NCBI GenBank assembly: GCA_026196615.1
Contig: JAPHSW010000072.1
Coordinates: forward strand, 1-55,943
Length of the DNA: 55,943 bases
Direction of reading: 5' to 3'
DNA from: Gammaproteobacteria bacterium
GTDB lineage: Bacteria > Pseudomonadota > Gammaproteobacteria > GRL18
The position numbers were made by a program, and so were the translations under genes. Under the pieces are notes generated by a model. That model made no database searches and had not been told where the DNA came from. It worked only from the letters and a program-made list of their open reading frames with translations. The first letter of the stretch is position 1; the number at the start of each line of letters is the position of its first letter. Below are positions 8,468 through 19,406 of the stretch, piece by piece.

Positions 8468-9844
8468 TTAACTAGGGAAGCTTTTTCCTGGGTTTAAAAT
8501 ATTGTCAGGATCAAATTGTTGTTTGATTGCTTTCATGTAGGCAATACTCACTTCATTTAATTCTTTGGCAACATATTCTCTCTTAACCAGACCTATTCCG
8601 TGTTCTCCTGAAATAGTGCCATCAAGGTTAAGTACTAGTTGAAAAACTTCTTCTAAACAATCATTTGCTTTTATTTGTAGCTGAGTATTATCTGGATCGG
8701 TTAGTAGATTAACATGGATATTCCCATTGCCAGCATGTCCAAAATTGACAATGGGAATGTTGTATTTTTGAGAAAGTTTATCAATGCCATCAATTAGTTC
8801 TGGAATTCTAGAAACAGGCACTACCACATCTTCGTTGATTTTTTTAGGCGCTATTTTTCTAAGAGCGGGGGATAGAGCTTTTCTGGTTTCCCATAATGCT
8901 TTAACTTCCTGCTCTGATTGAGCATTATTAATTTCCAGGCAACCACTATTTTTTGCTGCGTGAATAATGGATATTAACCCTTCATCCAGGGCTTTGGTAC
9001 TACCATCAATTTCAACCATTAACATTGCGCCTGCATTATGGGGCAAATTAGCAGAAGAATATTCCCTTATCATTTCGATTGCATTTTTATCGATAAATTC
9101 TAGAGCACATGGTGTGATAGGTTGAGCCATAATATCTGAGACAGCTTGCGCTGCACTATGAATGGATTTGTAAGTTATTTGCAGAGTGCGTTTATCACTG
9201 GCAAGGGGAAGTAGCTTTAAAGTGGCCTGAGTAATAATTCCTAAGGTGCCTTCAGAACCAATAAGTAATCGTGTTAAATCATAACCAACGACTCCTTTTG
9301 TGGTTTTGACACCAGTATGCAGGGTATCTCCTTTACCAGTTACTAGTGTTAATTGAAGAACATTATCACGAGTTGTACCATATTTAACTGCTCTGGGGCC
9401 GGCTGAATTATATGCCAAATTGCCACCGATAGTGCAAACTTTACTACTGGTCGGATCTGGCGCCCAAAAAAAGCCATGATGGTTTGCTGCATCTTGAATT
9501 GACTGATTAGTAACACCAGGTTCGGCAGAAATTAATCGGTTGGCTGGATCAACTTCAAGAATTTTATTCATTCGTTCAAAAGATAGAATGATACCACCCT
9601 CAGAAGGGACGGTTGCTCCAGTTGTTCCTGTTCCTGCTCCACGACTAATGATGGGCACATGATATTTTCGGCATAAATTTACTAGTTTAACTATTTGCTG
9701 ATGATCACGTGCAAAAATGACTGCCTGGGGTAAGGCGTGAAGTCGGCTGTTGTCATAGCCATAGCTCCAACATTGAGATTCTTCAATTAATCGATCATCA
9801 GGAGAGACGAGTTGTTTTAGTTGAGAAAGAAAGTCATTTTGCAT
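8468..9844 (-). CDS. FAD-binding 2-hydroxyacid dehydrogenase (GlcD / D-lactate dehydrogenase type)
   Basis: Flavoprotein of the PCMH/VAO family oxidising a 2-hydroxyacid such as D-lactate or glycolate. The 458-residue protein has the FAD-binding half first, with the diphosphate-binding SRGAGTGTTGATVPSEGG near residue 65 and later GGNLAYNSAGPRAVKYG and LIGSEGTLGIITQATLKL. The substrate half carries the conserved NFGHAGNGNIHVNLL and SGEHGIGLVKREYV. No GlcE or GlcF partner is next to it, so it may work as a single-subunit D-lactate or related dehydrogenase feeding electrons to quinones or cytochromes. The exact substrate cannot be read from sequence. It ends 3 bases past a strong terminator and lies 21 bases downstream of dolP. 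Confidence 0.88.
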   Translation of the reverse strand: MQNDFLSQLKQLVSPDDRLIEESQCWSYGYDNSRLHALPQAVIFARDHQQIVKLVNLCRKYHVPIISRGAGTGTTGATVPSEGGIILSFERMNKILEVDPANRLISAEPGVTNQSIQDAANHHGFFWAPDPTSSKVCTIGGNLAYNSAGPRAVKYGTTRDNVLQLTLVTGKGDTLHTGVKTTKGVVGYDLTRLLIGSEGTLGIITQATLKLLPLASDKRTLQITYKSIHSAAQAVSDIMAQPITPCALEFIDKNAIEMIREYSSANLPHNAGAMLMVEIDGSTKALDEGLISIIHAAKNSGCLEINNAQSEQEVKALWETRKALSPALRKIAPKKINEDVVVPVSRIPELIDGIDKLSQKYNIPIVNFGHAGNGNIHVNLLTDPDNTQLQIKANDCLEEVFQLVLNLDGTISGEHGIGLVKREYVAKELNEVSIAYMKAIKQQFDPDNILNPGKSFPS

Positions 9845-9865
9845 TATGTATTAAAGACCGATTTA

Positions 9866-10462
9866 TTAGATTTTTGGATCTTGAGGATTTGGGTATTCAA
9901 ATAATTTAATGACTCGTTTTACTCCATTGGTTGTTCGTGCTATTTCAGTAATCTGATTCCCTTGCTCTCGTGTAACCAGACCCATTAAAAAGACACTACC
10001 ACTTTCTGTGACCACTTTAACTTGTGCACCATCAAGTTCACTCATGCGAGAAAAAACAGAGGATTTTATCTTGCTGGTAATATATGAGTCATTTGTGCGT
10101 ACACTCATAGAACTCACTTTACCTATGCTTACTTCATTGAAATGCTTACGTACATTTTTTATTTGATTGGCGATGTTACTGAGTTTTTGTTTGTCATGCT
10201 CAGTAGGTGCTTCACCTGTAATGAGAATTTGACGATTGTAACTGGTCACATTAATATGAGTTGTTTCTGCAAGTTTATCGTCTTGATAGTACAAGTGAGT
10301 AAACTTAGCTTTAATATTTTGATCCTCAACATAGTCTCCTGTTGTTCGTTTATCAAGAGCCACAGAGGTACCTGCTACAGCGCCACCGACTACAGCTGCA
10401 GTGCAACCACTGAGTAAATAAAGAGAAAGAATAATTAGAAGAGCTGATGTTACTAATTTCAT
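9866..10462 (-). CDS. dolP: Outer-membrane lipoprotein with two BON domains, DolP (YraP)
   Basis: DolP is a division-site-localised lipoprotein that supports outer-membrane integrity. The 198-residue product has a lipoprotein signal ending in LYLLSGC (lipidated Cys near residue 19), a short glycine/alanine stretch, and two BON domains (about 45-115 and 120-190). The repeats show TSYNRQILITGEAP and TESGSVFLMGLVTREQ. I chose ATG 10462 with an AGGT upstream; a TTG at 10483 is in frame but would add residues ahead of the signal peptide. The order lpoA-yraN-diaA-dolP is that of E. coli, supporting the name. Confidence 0.92.
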   Translation of the reverse strand: MKLVTSALLIILSLYLLSGCTAAVVGGAVAGTSVALDKRTTGDYVEDQNIKAKFTHLYYQDDKLAETTHINVTSYNRQILITGEAPTEHDKQKLSNIANQIKNVRKHFNEVSIGKVSSMSVRTNDSYITSKIKSSVFSRMSELDGAQVKVVTESGSVFLMGLVTREQGNQITEIARTTNGVKRVIKLFEYPNPQDPKI

Positions 10463-10538
10463 TGATAGATACCTGTTATTCAATAGGGATTAAGTGATGC
10501 AATCTCTAACTTATATAAAATTTTTTATGTTGACACTC

Positions 10539-11513
<975 letters not shown>

Positions 11514-11536
<23 letters not shown>

Positions 11537-13604
11537 TAGACACTTTAGAACTATTTATATTACTGCTGGAGCCACTGCTATTTAAAGACGGATTTTGCAG
11601 TTTTACATTACCTTGATCAAATATAGCCCAAGGTAGTGCACGTACGATATGGCCATTACTATCAATAGTAATTTGCCCCGTGTCTCCAGAAAAAGATTCA
11701 GATGGGTTTTTATATAAATACTCAACATAGGGTGCTAATTGATAACTGTCTACACCCATGGCAAAGAGTCGTTGGTATAGTGTACTTTGGTAAGTATTTT
11801 GTTGGCTGGCAGTATTATCAATACTTCCAAGTAAAAAGGGCATATCGGAAAAATTGACGCCATCCATATCTATATTTTGTCGGGCATTTTGATAGTTTGA
11901 CACGATATGAGATGTAGAATAAATTGGAATTGTTTCCCCATGATGATAGATAACTTGCAAAGGAATTTGTTTTGCTTGTCTTGGGAAAGCAGCCATAAAT
12001 AACATATCAACATCTTGACGTCTTCTTGGAGTAAATTCTAACTTCCTTCCAATGGTGCGACTGACTTCTTTTTTGCGAGATTCACTTAGGTTAATATTGA
12101 GCATTGATTTAATTGAGTCAGAGAAGTCGTGAACTTTTGAGTCATAGTCAACTGAATCAACGACAACCCCGCCTGACTTTTCCCAATGAGTAGAAAATGC
12201 CATTTTCATGCGTTTCCCCCAGGCATTATTGGGGGCCATTATTGCGGCATAATAGTGGCCATCTTTGCGTGCTTTGTCAGCTACCATTCTGGCTGAAGAT
12301 TCAGGGGAAAGGCCAAACTGGAACAAATGGGCAGGTTTGATCGCTGAAAATTGTTGTTTCTCAGCAGTATTTGCCTTTTCAGGTTCAGGGAGGTTATTAG
12401 GCTCCAGGCTATTTAAAGCAAGTGTTGGGACACTGAGTTCAGTTGATTCTGATAGTACTTCAAGATTACTTTTTGCTAAAGGCCCAATAATAAAATTAGC
12501 TCCATTATCAATAGCTTGCTGATAAGTTAACCAAATATGATCATTATTACCGGTATCATAAAAACGTATCTGGAGGTTTGCTGACAATGATGATTGGTAA
12601 TGAGAGGCCATAATACCATCACGAATAGCTTTGGCTGGTTTGGCTAGTTTACCCTGCTGAGGTAAGAGAACAGCAATATGTTTGACATCTATAACAGATG
12701 CCTGGCGAACTTGAATGATACGGTTAATAAATGCACGGTCAGCTTGATGGTCAGGATAAGTTTGCAACCAAAAATTGATGGCATTGTTCATTGTTTGTGG
12801 GTCTTTTGAATCACGTAAGATTTTGGCGAGGTTTAACCAGCCAAAATAAATGTGATCATTATTACTAATATCTTGACTATAGTTCTGAGTTTGTTCATTA
12901 AGATTAATACCTGCTAGATAATTCCATATGAGGCTTTTATTGGCTTGTTTTTCTTGTTCGGTGACGAGGAAGTCATGGCGGATGATTAGTTCTTTAACTG
13001 ATTGGATTTGCTGACCAAGTTGAAATTCAGTCATGGCACGCAGCTGATAATAAAGAGACCACAGATCATTTTGAGTAGAAATGAAATCTATATTGAGTTG
13101 TGCCAAAGCTTTGTCAATTTGATAGTTTGTTAAGCTAAGAGTAGCTGATGTCAATCGATATTGGTTATTTTGTTCGTGAGTGAGTTGGCTAGTATTAAGT
13201 TGTGACATTATTTTATTGATTAGCTGCAAAGAATAATCATATTCTTCTGGAGAAATAGCAAATGCAGTTTGTTCATGAGAAAGTGTCATTTGATGAGAAT
13301 CAACCACAATTTGGGTGCAAACTAGTAGAGCATTACTCAAAAGTGTATTTTTTTCAGAGTCACTTTTATTGGCTGATAAAGCAGAACTAAAAAGTTTTTC
13401 TGCATATTTAATTTTTTCATCAGTATTCATCGTTGAAATTATACTGCTATCAACAGTTTGAACCTTGCTTGTAGTACTTGTTTTTCCAGTGTCTTTTTTG
13501 ACTGTTGCTGAACCGACACAAGCAGTCAAAAAAAGAATGATGATAAAAATTGAAGTAAATTGATATAATTTTGATGTTGTTTTTAACATTGCTTTTTTTA
13601 ACAT
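11514..13604 (-). CDS. lpoA: Penicillin-binding protein activator LpoA, outer-membrane lipoprotein
   Basis: LpoA is an outer-membrane lipoprotein that reaches through the periplasm to activate the class A synthase PBP1A. The 696-residue product (E. coli about 680) has a lipoprotein signal with lipobox LTAC (Cys near residue 29), a helical TPR-like N-terminal domain, and a periplasmic-binding-protein-like C-terminal domain beginning near residue 300 (IAVLLPQQGKLAKPAKAIRDG). LFQFGLSPESSARMVADKA and DMLFMAAFPRQAKQIPLQ are visible there. The C-terminus is Ser/Asn-rich. ATG 13604 is used; an ATG at 13589 is also in frame. It is divergent from rsmI with only 26 bases between the two starts. Confidence 0.93.
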
Positions 13605-13630
13605 GGTTTTAACTTTCGGGAGTTGATTTA

Positions 13631-14518
13631 ATGGTTACAAATTATCTTGGTAAAACAGATAATAATTCAAACTTGAGTACTGGCCGATTATATATCGTTG
13701 CGACACCTATTGGAAACTTACAGGACATATCGCCAAGAGCTATTGCTGTTTTAAAACAAGTTGACCGAATTGCTGCTGAAGACACTCGTCATAGTGGTCA
13801 CTTATTAAAAGAGCTTGATATTAACACGCATTGCATTGCATTGCATGAACATAATGAAAGGCAATTTGCTGAGAAAATTATTCAACAAATTAAAGAGGGA
13901 AGCAATATTGCCCTCATTTCAGATGCAGGAACACCTTTAGTCAGTGATCCGGGCTATTTTTTGGTTAAACTGGCACATCAGGCAAAAATTCCAGTGACAC
14001 CTATTCCTGGCCCTAGTGCTTTAATTGCTGCACTTTCAGCAGCAGGTGTTGCCACGGATCGTTTTTGTTTTGAAGGCTTTATTCCCACAAAAAAGGGAGC
14101 TAGAAAAACATTTTATGCACAACGTCAAAAAGAACCACGAACCATGGTCTTTTATGAAACACCACACCGGATTGTTGAGTCACTTAAAGATTTATGTGAG
14201 CATTTTGGTGAACAACGCAGGGTTGTATTGGCACGAGAATTAACAAAAACCTTTGAAACCATTCGAAATGATACTGCCCAATCGTTACTGGAATGGGTAA
14301 CAGCTGATAGTAATCAGCAAAGAGGTGAAATTGTACTTGTTGTTCAAGGCTATAGAGCACCTGAAGGTGAGACTCTTTCTGAAGAGACAGAACATACGCT
14401 CAGAATTTTGCTTAAAGAGTTATCACTAAAGCAGGCTGTAAAGTTGACAGTGGATATTACGGGTGAGAAAAAGAAAAAGATTTATAATTTTGCTTTGGCT
14501 TTAAAGGAAGCTGAGTAA
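13631..14518 (+). CDS. rsmI: 16S rRNA (cytidine(1402)-2'-O)-methyltransferase RsmI
   Basis: RsmI adds the 2'-O-methyl group to C1402 in the ribosomal decoding centre; rsmH in the same window adds the N4-methyl group to the same base. The 295-residue protein is a tetrapyrrole-methylase-fold enzyme with RLYIVATPIGNLQDISPRA, AAEDTRHSG, LISDAGTPLVSDPGY and IPGPSALIAALSAAGV in order. ATG 13631 has GGGAG nine bases upstream. The first 17 residues (MVTNYLGKTDNNSNLST) are not part of the conserved domain but are normal for the family. It is immediately upstream of rnpB, as in many gammaproteobacteria. Confidence 0.95.
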   Translation: MVTNYLGKTDNNSNLSTGRLYIVATPIGNLQDISPRAIAVLKQVDRIAAEDTRHSGHLLKELDINTHCIALHEHNERQFAEKIIQQIKEGSNIALISDAGTPLVSDPGYFLVKLAHQAKIPVTPIPGPSALIAALSAAGVATDRFCFEGFIPTKKGARKTFYAQRQKEPRTMVFYETPHRIVESLKDLCEHFGEQRRVVLARELTKTFETIRNDTAQSLLEWVTADSNQQRGEIVLVVQGYRAPEGETLSEETEHTLRILLKELSLKQAVKLTVDITGEKKKKIYNFALALKEAE

Positions 14519-14628
14519 TTGTTAATAATATTGTTTAAATAGATGTTTATTGAAGTTTTTTATAAAGCACTGAAGAGTGTTGATTGAATATCGCTTTATT
14601 AAAAGTAGATTTATATAACATATTCAAG

Positions 14629-14634
14629 GATAAT
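14629..14634 (+). promoter_or_regulatory. Probable -10 box of the rnpB promoter
   Basis: GATAAT (five of six bases of TATAAT) lies eight bases before the expected 5' end of the RNase P RNA. A G+C-rich discriminator (GCGCCCC) stands between box and start, which is typical of stringently controlled stable-RNA promoters. The -35 at about 14606-14611 (TAGATT) is weak. Confidence 0.5.
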
Positions 14635-14641
14635 GCGCCCC

Positions 14642-15013
<372 letters not shown>

Positions 15014-15327
15014 TTTTATTTGGCTCAAGGCTGTTTACTAGCTCAAAAATATTATTGACTAAAGACAATTTACTTAAGGCTGCTTAACTTACCTGGCTTT
15101 TGTTGGTTCTAGTTTATTCATTAGTACTGGCGCTGTGAGTTTGTTTCCCTTTTAACTATTTCTTCGTTGTTACTTATCTGTTTGTTCTCTCATATTTTTA
15201 AATCAATTCGTAATAAATTACTTCTTTTTTTACCCTTAAACGCGGCAATATATTATACAAATTCTTGTCCTGCATTATTGTGATGTTAAATTTATAATTT
15301 TAGTTTTACGTACAATAAACAAAAGCA

Positions 15328-15358
15328 CAATATAGTGTGTATTGGTGTTACTATATTG
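15328..15358. repeat. Inverted repeat in the rnpB-mraZ gap
   Basis: CAATATAGT (15328-15336) and ACTATATTG (15350-15358) are exact reverse complements with a 13-base loop. No T run follows, so it is not a standard intrinsic terminator. Being AT-rich, it may have arisen by chance. Confidence 0.4.
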
Positions 15359-15670
15359 ACTAAATATTGTGTATTTGTCCTGAGTGTAATGCCAAACTAT
15401 TATTAATTAAGGACTTTCAACGTAAAATTGTCCAAAACTCCATATAAACATAAATTCTGGTTTTCCCTAGTACCAGGAACAAATTTTTTTCTAATATTGG
15501 TTAATCCTTAGTCACCTCCTTAATAAATACCATTAAGCTACTGATTTAATAGTAAATTAGCCATATTAAAATTAATGATATAGAAGCTAAGTCATTGTCA
15601 CATAACAAAGAAACTAAAAAATAATACGATTTTACTTGACCTTATCCTCAACAGTTTCTATAGTTGCAAA

Positions 15671-15717
15671 TGTGGGGTAAAGTGGATCAGAATGGATCAA
15701 AATGGGTTTAAGTGGTA
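15671..15717 (+). promoter_or_regulatory. MraZ operator: five TGG boxes at exact 10-bp spacing
   Basis: TGG occurs at 15673, 15683, 15693, 15703 and 15713, giving TGGGG, TGGAT, TGGAT, TGGGT and TGGTA, each one helical turn apart, with A-rich spacers (AAAGTGGATC, AGAATGGATC). MraZ is known to bind direct repeats of a TGGGN-type box spaced by five bases ahead of its own gene and to repress the dcw operon. The array ends about 97 bases before the mraZ start. It is the best regulatory call in the window. Confidence 0.8.
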
Positions 15718-15813
15718 TCTATTGGATAGATAAGGCTTTTTTTCTCATTTAAGACATTTTCTTTTGAATTCACAAAAATAGGTCACATAAAAAATTAATT
15801 TCGGTATTTTATA

Positions 15814-16251
15814 GTGCTAAATGGTGTAACTAAACTCAATCTTGATGCCAAAGGACGTCTGGCGATTCCAAGTCGCTATAGAGAACGTCTCATGGATGAT
15901 TGTGCTGGTCACCTGGTAATCACTCTAGATACGGAAAAACGTATGGTTGTTTATCCTTACAATGAATGGAAAGAAGTTGAAACCAAGCTAGTCAAGCTTT
16001 CCAGTGTTAATAAAGCTGCTGTGAGAATTAAGCGTCTCTATTTGGGACATGCTACCGATTGTGATATGGACAAAAATGGCAGGATTAACTTACCACCATA
16101 CTTAAGAGAGAAAACTGGTCTGGAAAAGCAGATTGTATTAGTTGGTATAGGCAATAAATTTGAAGTTTGGGATGAAGACAGCTGGACTCGTGAGTGGGAA
16201 GATGATGAAGAGCTGGAATTATCAGAAGAATTAGAATCGCTCTCTCTCTAA
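15814..16251 (+). CDS. mraZ: Transcriptional regulator MraZ
   Basis: MraZ is the ring-forming DNA-binding regulator encoded first in the division and cell-wall cluster, and it represses that cluster. The 145-residue protein has two SpoVT/AbrB-like modules, seen as LDAKGRLAIPSRYRERL (about 10-26) and DMDKNGRINLPPYLRE (about 87-102), followed by LVGIGNKFEVWDED and an acidic tail ending ESLSL. The start is GTG 15814: the N-terminus MLNGVTKLNLDAKGR then lines up residue for residue with E. coli MraZ. No strong ribosome binding site precedes it. Five putative MraZ boxes lie upstream. Confidence 0.95.
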   Translation: MLNGVTKLNLDAKGRLAIPSRYRERLMDDCAGHLVITLDTEKRMVVYPYNEWKEVETKLVKLSSVNKAAVRIKRLYLGHATDCDMDKNGRINLPPYLREKTGLEKQIVLVGIGNKFEVWDEDSWTREWEDDEELELSEELESLSL

Positions 16252-16285
16252 GAGTGATGACTTTAATACATGATGGCTATTGACC

Positions 16286-17233
16286 ATGACGGAATCTGAC
16301 CAGAAAAAGATTTTTGAACATAAATCCGTATTGCTCAATGAGTCAATTGAAGCATTAGCAATTGATCCATCAGGTATTTATGTTGATGGAACATTTGGCC
16401 GAGGTGGGCATTCTCAACTGATTCTAAATCAGTTAGGAGATTCAGGCCGATTGATTGCTTTTGATAAAGATCCGCAGGCAATTACAACAGCGGAAGAAAG
16501 ATTTGCTGATGATGAACGTTTTAGTATTCATCATGGTTCGTTTGCTGAACTAGAAGCACACCTCATTGCGCAGGGAGTTTGTGGAAAGATTAACGGTATT
16601 TTATTAGATCTTGGCGTTTCTTCTCCACAGTTGGATGATCCACAAAGAGGGTTTAGTTTCCAGCAGTCCGGTCCACTGGATATGCGTATGAATGATCAGC
16701 AAGGTTTAAGTGCAGCGCAATGGCTTAATAAAGCCAAAGAATCTGAAATTGCTAATGTCATATATGAGTATGGTGAAGAACGATATTCAAGGCGTATTGC
16801 AAAAGCAATTGTTTTAGCAAGAGAAAATGAAGTACTAAATGATACCAAACAATTAGCTGAAATAGTAAAGCAGGCTCACCCACGTTGGGAGAAGAAAAAA
16901 CATCCAGCAACACGTAGCTTTCAGGGTATACGAATTTTTATTAATAATGAGTTAGGTGATTTAGATGAATGTTTACAGCAAAGTTATCGTTGCCTTGCTG
17001 AAAAAGGTCATTTAGCTGTTATTAGCTTTCATTCTCTTGAGGATCGGAAAGTAAAACGTTTTTTTAAAAAAATGGTTGAAGGTGACAAATTGCCACCTGA
17101 CTTACCAGTAATGGAAGAGTCTGTTAATCGAAAAATGAAATTAGTAGGCAAAAGAGTTAAAGCAGGTAAACAAGAGTTATATGATAATCCTCGTGCTCGA
17201 AGTGCTGTATTGAGAGTAGCGAGTAAGTTATAA
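16286..17233 (+). CDS. rsmH: 16S rRNA (cytosine(1402)-N(4))-methyltransferase RsmH
   Basis: RsmH (MraW) methylates N4 of C1402 in 16S rRNA. The 315-residue protein opens with FEHKSVLLNESIEAL, has the SAM-binding motif YVDGTFGRGGHSQLIL, then INGILLDLGVSSPQLDDPQRGFSF-type sequence, PLDMRMN, and the C-terminal AVISFHSLEDRKVKRFFK and NPRARSAVLRVA. ATG 16286 is used; a TTG two codons upstream is possible. It follows mraZ by 34 bases and is part of the same operon. Confidence 0.96.
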   Translation: MTESDQKKIFEHKSVLLNESIEALAIDPSGIYVDGTFGRGGHSQLILNQLGDSGRLIAFDKDPQAITTAEERFADDERFSIHHGSFAELEAHLIAQGVCGKINGILLDLGVSSPQLDDPQRGFSFQQSGPLDMRMNDQQGLSAAQWLNKAKESEIANVIYEYGEERYSRRIAKAIVLARENEVLNDTKQLAEIVKQAHPRWEKKKHPATRSFQGIRIFINNELGDLDECLQQSYRCLAEKGHLAVISFHSLEDRKVKRFFKKMVEGDKLPPDLPVMEESVNRKMKLVGKRVKAGKQELYDNPRARSAVLRVASKL

Positions 17234-17302
17234 GCTGTTGTCTATTTATAGACTAAGGGCTTTTTGTGGGCTTAGAGCTATGTAAGCTAAAGGCTAGAAA
17301 AA

Positions 17303-17578
17303 ATGAGTAGCAAAGTATTATTAATAATGATTTTGCTGATTGTGACTTTTGTTTCTGCCATCAGTGTTGTTTATGTCAAACACTATAATCGTAAGCTGTT
17401 TGTTGAACTGCAGCAGATGGAAAAGCAAAGAGATGATATGGAAGTTGAATGGGGAAAATTGCAATTAGAACAGAATACCTGGGCAACTCATACAAGAATT
17501 GAACGCATAGCAAGAGAAAAACTGCAAATGATAACGCCCGATACTGATGATGTTATCTTTATAAAACAAGAGTTATAA
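17303..17578 (+). CDS. ftsL: Cell division protein FtsL
   Basis: FtsL is a small bitopic divisome protein that forms a periplasmic coiled coil with FtsB and, with FtsQ, activates FtsWI. The 91-residue product has one N-terminal transmembrane helix (about 4-22), a leucine/glutamine-rich coiled coil (LFVELQQMEKQRDDMEVEW, about 33-60), and the conserved ERIAREKLQM segment near 70-80. The family is poorly conserved, but size, topology and position between rsmH and ftsI make the call safe. Confidence 0.93.
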   Translation: MSSKVLLIMILLIVTFVSAISVVYVKHYNRKLFVELQQMEKQRDDMEVEWGKLQLEQNTWATHTRIERIAREKLQMITPDTDDVIFIKQEL

Positions 17579-17633
17579 AGCAATAAATAATGCAGTCATT
17601 TTTTTAAAATGCAAAGAAAATTAGTATAAAGAT

Positions 17634-19406
17634 ATGTCAAAGGTGAACAATCAAATACAAGCATACAGAATCAACTTTATTTATTTGATTCTCATTATAG
17701 TTTGTTGTGCTTTGATTTGGCGAGTCTTAGATTTACAACTGGTTAATAATGATTTTTATAAAGGTCAAGGAAATGCTCGAGTTTTAAGACAGTTGGAAGT
17801 CACTGCCCATAGGGGCATGATTAAAGATAGAAACGGTTATCCATTGGCAATTAGTACGCCTGTTTCATCAATTTGGATTAATCCAAAAGAGTTTAAAGCC
17901 AATGATAAAAAAATTTATCAGGTGGCAAAATTACTAAAGCTGAATAGCCAATATATAAAAAATAAGATAAAAAAAAGAGCCAATAAAGAATTTGTTTATA
18001 TTAAGAGGCGTATTAATCCAGATTTAGCACAACGAATTTTAAGCCTGAATGTTAAAGGCATTCATATACAAAGAGAATATAGACGTTACTATCCAGATGG
18101 TGAAATTTTTGGTCATGTTCTAGGTTTTACCGATGTGGATGATAATGGTCAGGAAGGAATGGAACTGGCCTATAACGAATGGTTAAGTGGACAGTCAGGC
18201 AGTAAACGAGTCGTTAAAGATCGTTTGGGTCGTATTATTGCTATTGAAGAGCAAATTAAAGCGCCTCAACACGGTAATGATTTAAGTTTGAGTTTGGATC
18301 GCAGGATTCAATATCTGGCTTATAAAGAGTTAAAAAAAACAGTACAAAAACATAAGGCAAAATCAGGATCTATTGTGGTATTAGATATTGAAACAGGTGA
18401 AGTGATTGCTATGGCGAGTCAGCCAGGGTTTAATCCCAACCGATTACAAGATCGAAAGTCCAGACTGTATCGCAACAGAGCGATAACGGATCTGTTCGAG
18501 CCGGGTTCTACAATGAAGCCGATATCGATAGCTGCTGCCTTAAACAGTGGCCGTTATAGTCCTGGAACACAAATAAAAACAGGTGATGGCTGGTTTATGA
18601 TTGATGGTAAAACCATCAAAGATACTCATGCTTATGGCACTATTGATGTCTCTACAGTGATACAAAAATCAAGCAATGTTGGTACTTCCAAAATAGCTTT
18701 AAGCTTACCTAAACCGTTACTCTGGGATACGTATTATAGTTTTGGATTTGGTAGTGATACCGGTAGTGGTTTTCCTGGTGAGTCATCAGGACGTTTAGTT
18801 CGTCCACGACGTGTTTCCAAAATTGAGCAGGCAACACTTTCCTTTGGCTATGGTATGTCAGTCACAAACCTACAGCTTGCTAATGCATATGGTGTTATTG
18901 CTCGACAGGGTGAAAAATTGCCAGTGACTTTTTTATCTCAAAAGTATTTGGATAAGAATCAGTTTAAACATGATTCTTTACAAAATAATGAAATAAAGAC
19001 ACAAACACAGAGAGTATCATTATCAACACGTTCACTTAAACAGGTGAATAAAATGATGCAGACTGTTGTTCAAACGGATGGTACTGCACCAAAAGCTTCA
19101 GTTACAGGATATAAGGTAGCAGGTAAAACAGGTACTGTGAAAAAAGCATCCAGACAGGGTGGTTATACGAAAAAGAAATACAGTGCTGTCTTCGCCGGTT
19201 TTGCACCAGCAAGTGATCCCAAAATGGCTATTGTGGTCATGATTGATGAACCCAATAATGGTGATTATTATGGTGGACTTGTCGCTGCCCCATTATTTTC
19301 AACAGTGATGTCTGGTGCACTTAGATTGCTAAATATTAACCCTGATGATATCAGTCACCCTGATGTGATAACACAAATAGAAGAGCGTATCGGGAGGCAG
19401 GGATGA
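17634..19406 (+). CDS. ftsI: Septal peptidoglycan transpeptidase FtsI (PBP3)
   Basis: FtsI is the class B penicillin-binding protein that cross-links septal peptidoglycan with FtsW. The 590-residue protein has a short cytoplasmic tail, one transmembrane helix (about 13-30), a dimerisation module starting with RGMIKDRNGYPLA, and a transpeptidase domain. Its active-site motifs are intact: STMK in FEPGSTMKPIS (catalytic Ser), SSN in QKSSNVGTSK, and KTG in VAGKTGTVKKA. Its TGA overlaps the murE ATG (ATGA). Confidence 0.97.
   Translation: MSKVNNQIQAYRINFIYLILIIVCCALIWRVLDLQLVNNDFYKGQGNARVLRQLEVTAHRGMIKDRNGYPLAISTPVSSIWINPKEFKANDKKIYQVAKLLKLNSQYIKNKIKKRANKEFVYIKRRINPDLAQRILSLNVKGIHIQREYRRYYPDGEIFGHVLGFTDVDDNGQEGMELAYNEWLSGQSGSKRVVKDRLGRIIAIEEQIKAPQHGNDLSLSLDRRIQYLAYKELKKTVQKHKAKSGSIVVLDIETGEVIAMASQPGFNPNRLQDRKSRLYRNRAITDLFEPGSTMKPISIAAALNSGRYSPGTQIKTGDGWFMIDGKTIKDTHAYGTIDVSTVIQKSSNVGTSKIALSLPKPLLWDTYYSFGFGSDTGSGFPGESSGRLVRPRRVSKIEQATLSFGYGMSVTNLQLANAYGVIARQGEKLPVTFLSQKYLDKNQFKHDSLQNNEIKTQTQRVSLSTRSLKQVNKMMQTVVQTDGTAPKASVTGYKVAGKTGTVKKASRQGGYTKKKYSAVFAGFAPASDPKMAIVVMIDEPNNGDYYGGLVAAPLFSTVMSGALRLLNINPDDISHPDVITQIEERIGRQG

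Larger units (their letters stand above)
15014..15813 (+). other. 800-base non-coding stretch between rnpB and mraZ
   Basis: No reading frame of convincing length or composition is present on either strand. The stretch is very AT-rich. It contains the immediate 3' flank of rnpB (an ACTTTTATTT run), an inverted repeat at 15328-15358 (9-bp arms, 13-base loop), and the MraZ-type box array at 15671-15717. The rest shows nothing I can assign. The promoter driving the whole dcw cluster is expected in its last 200 bases. Confidence 0.6.
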
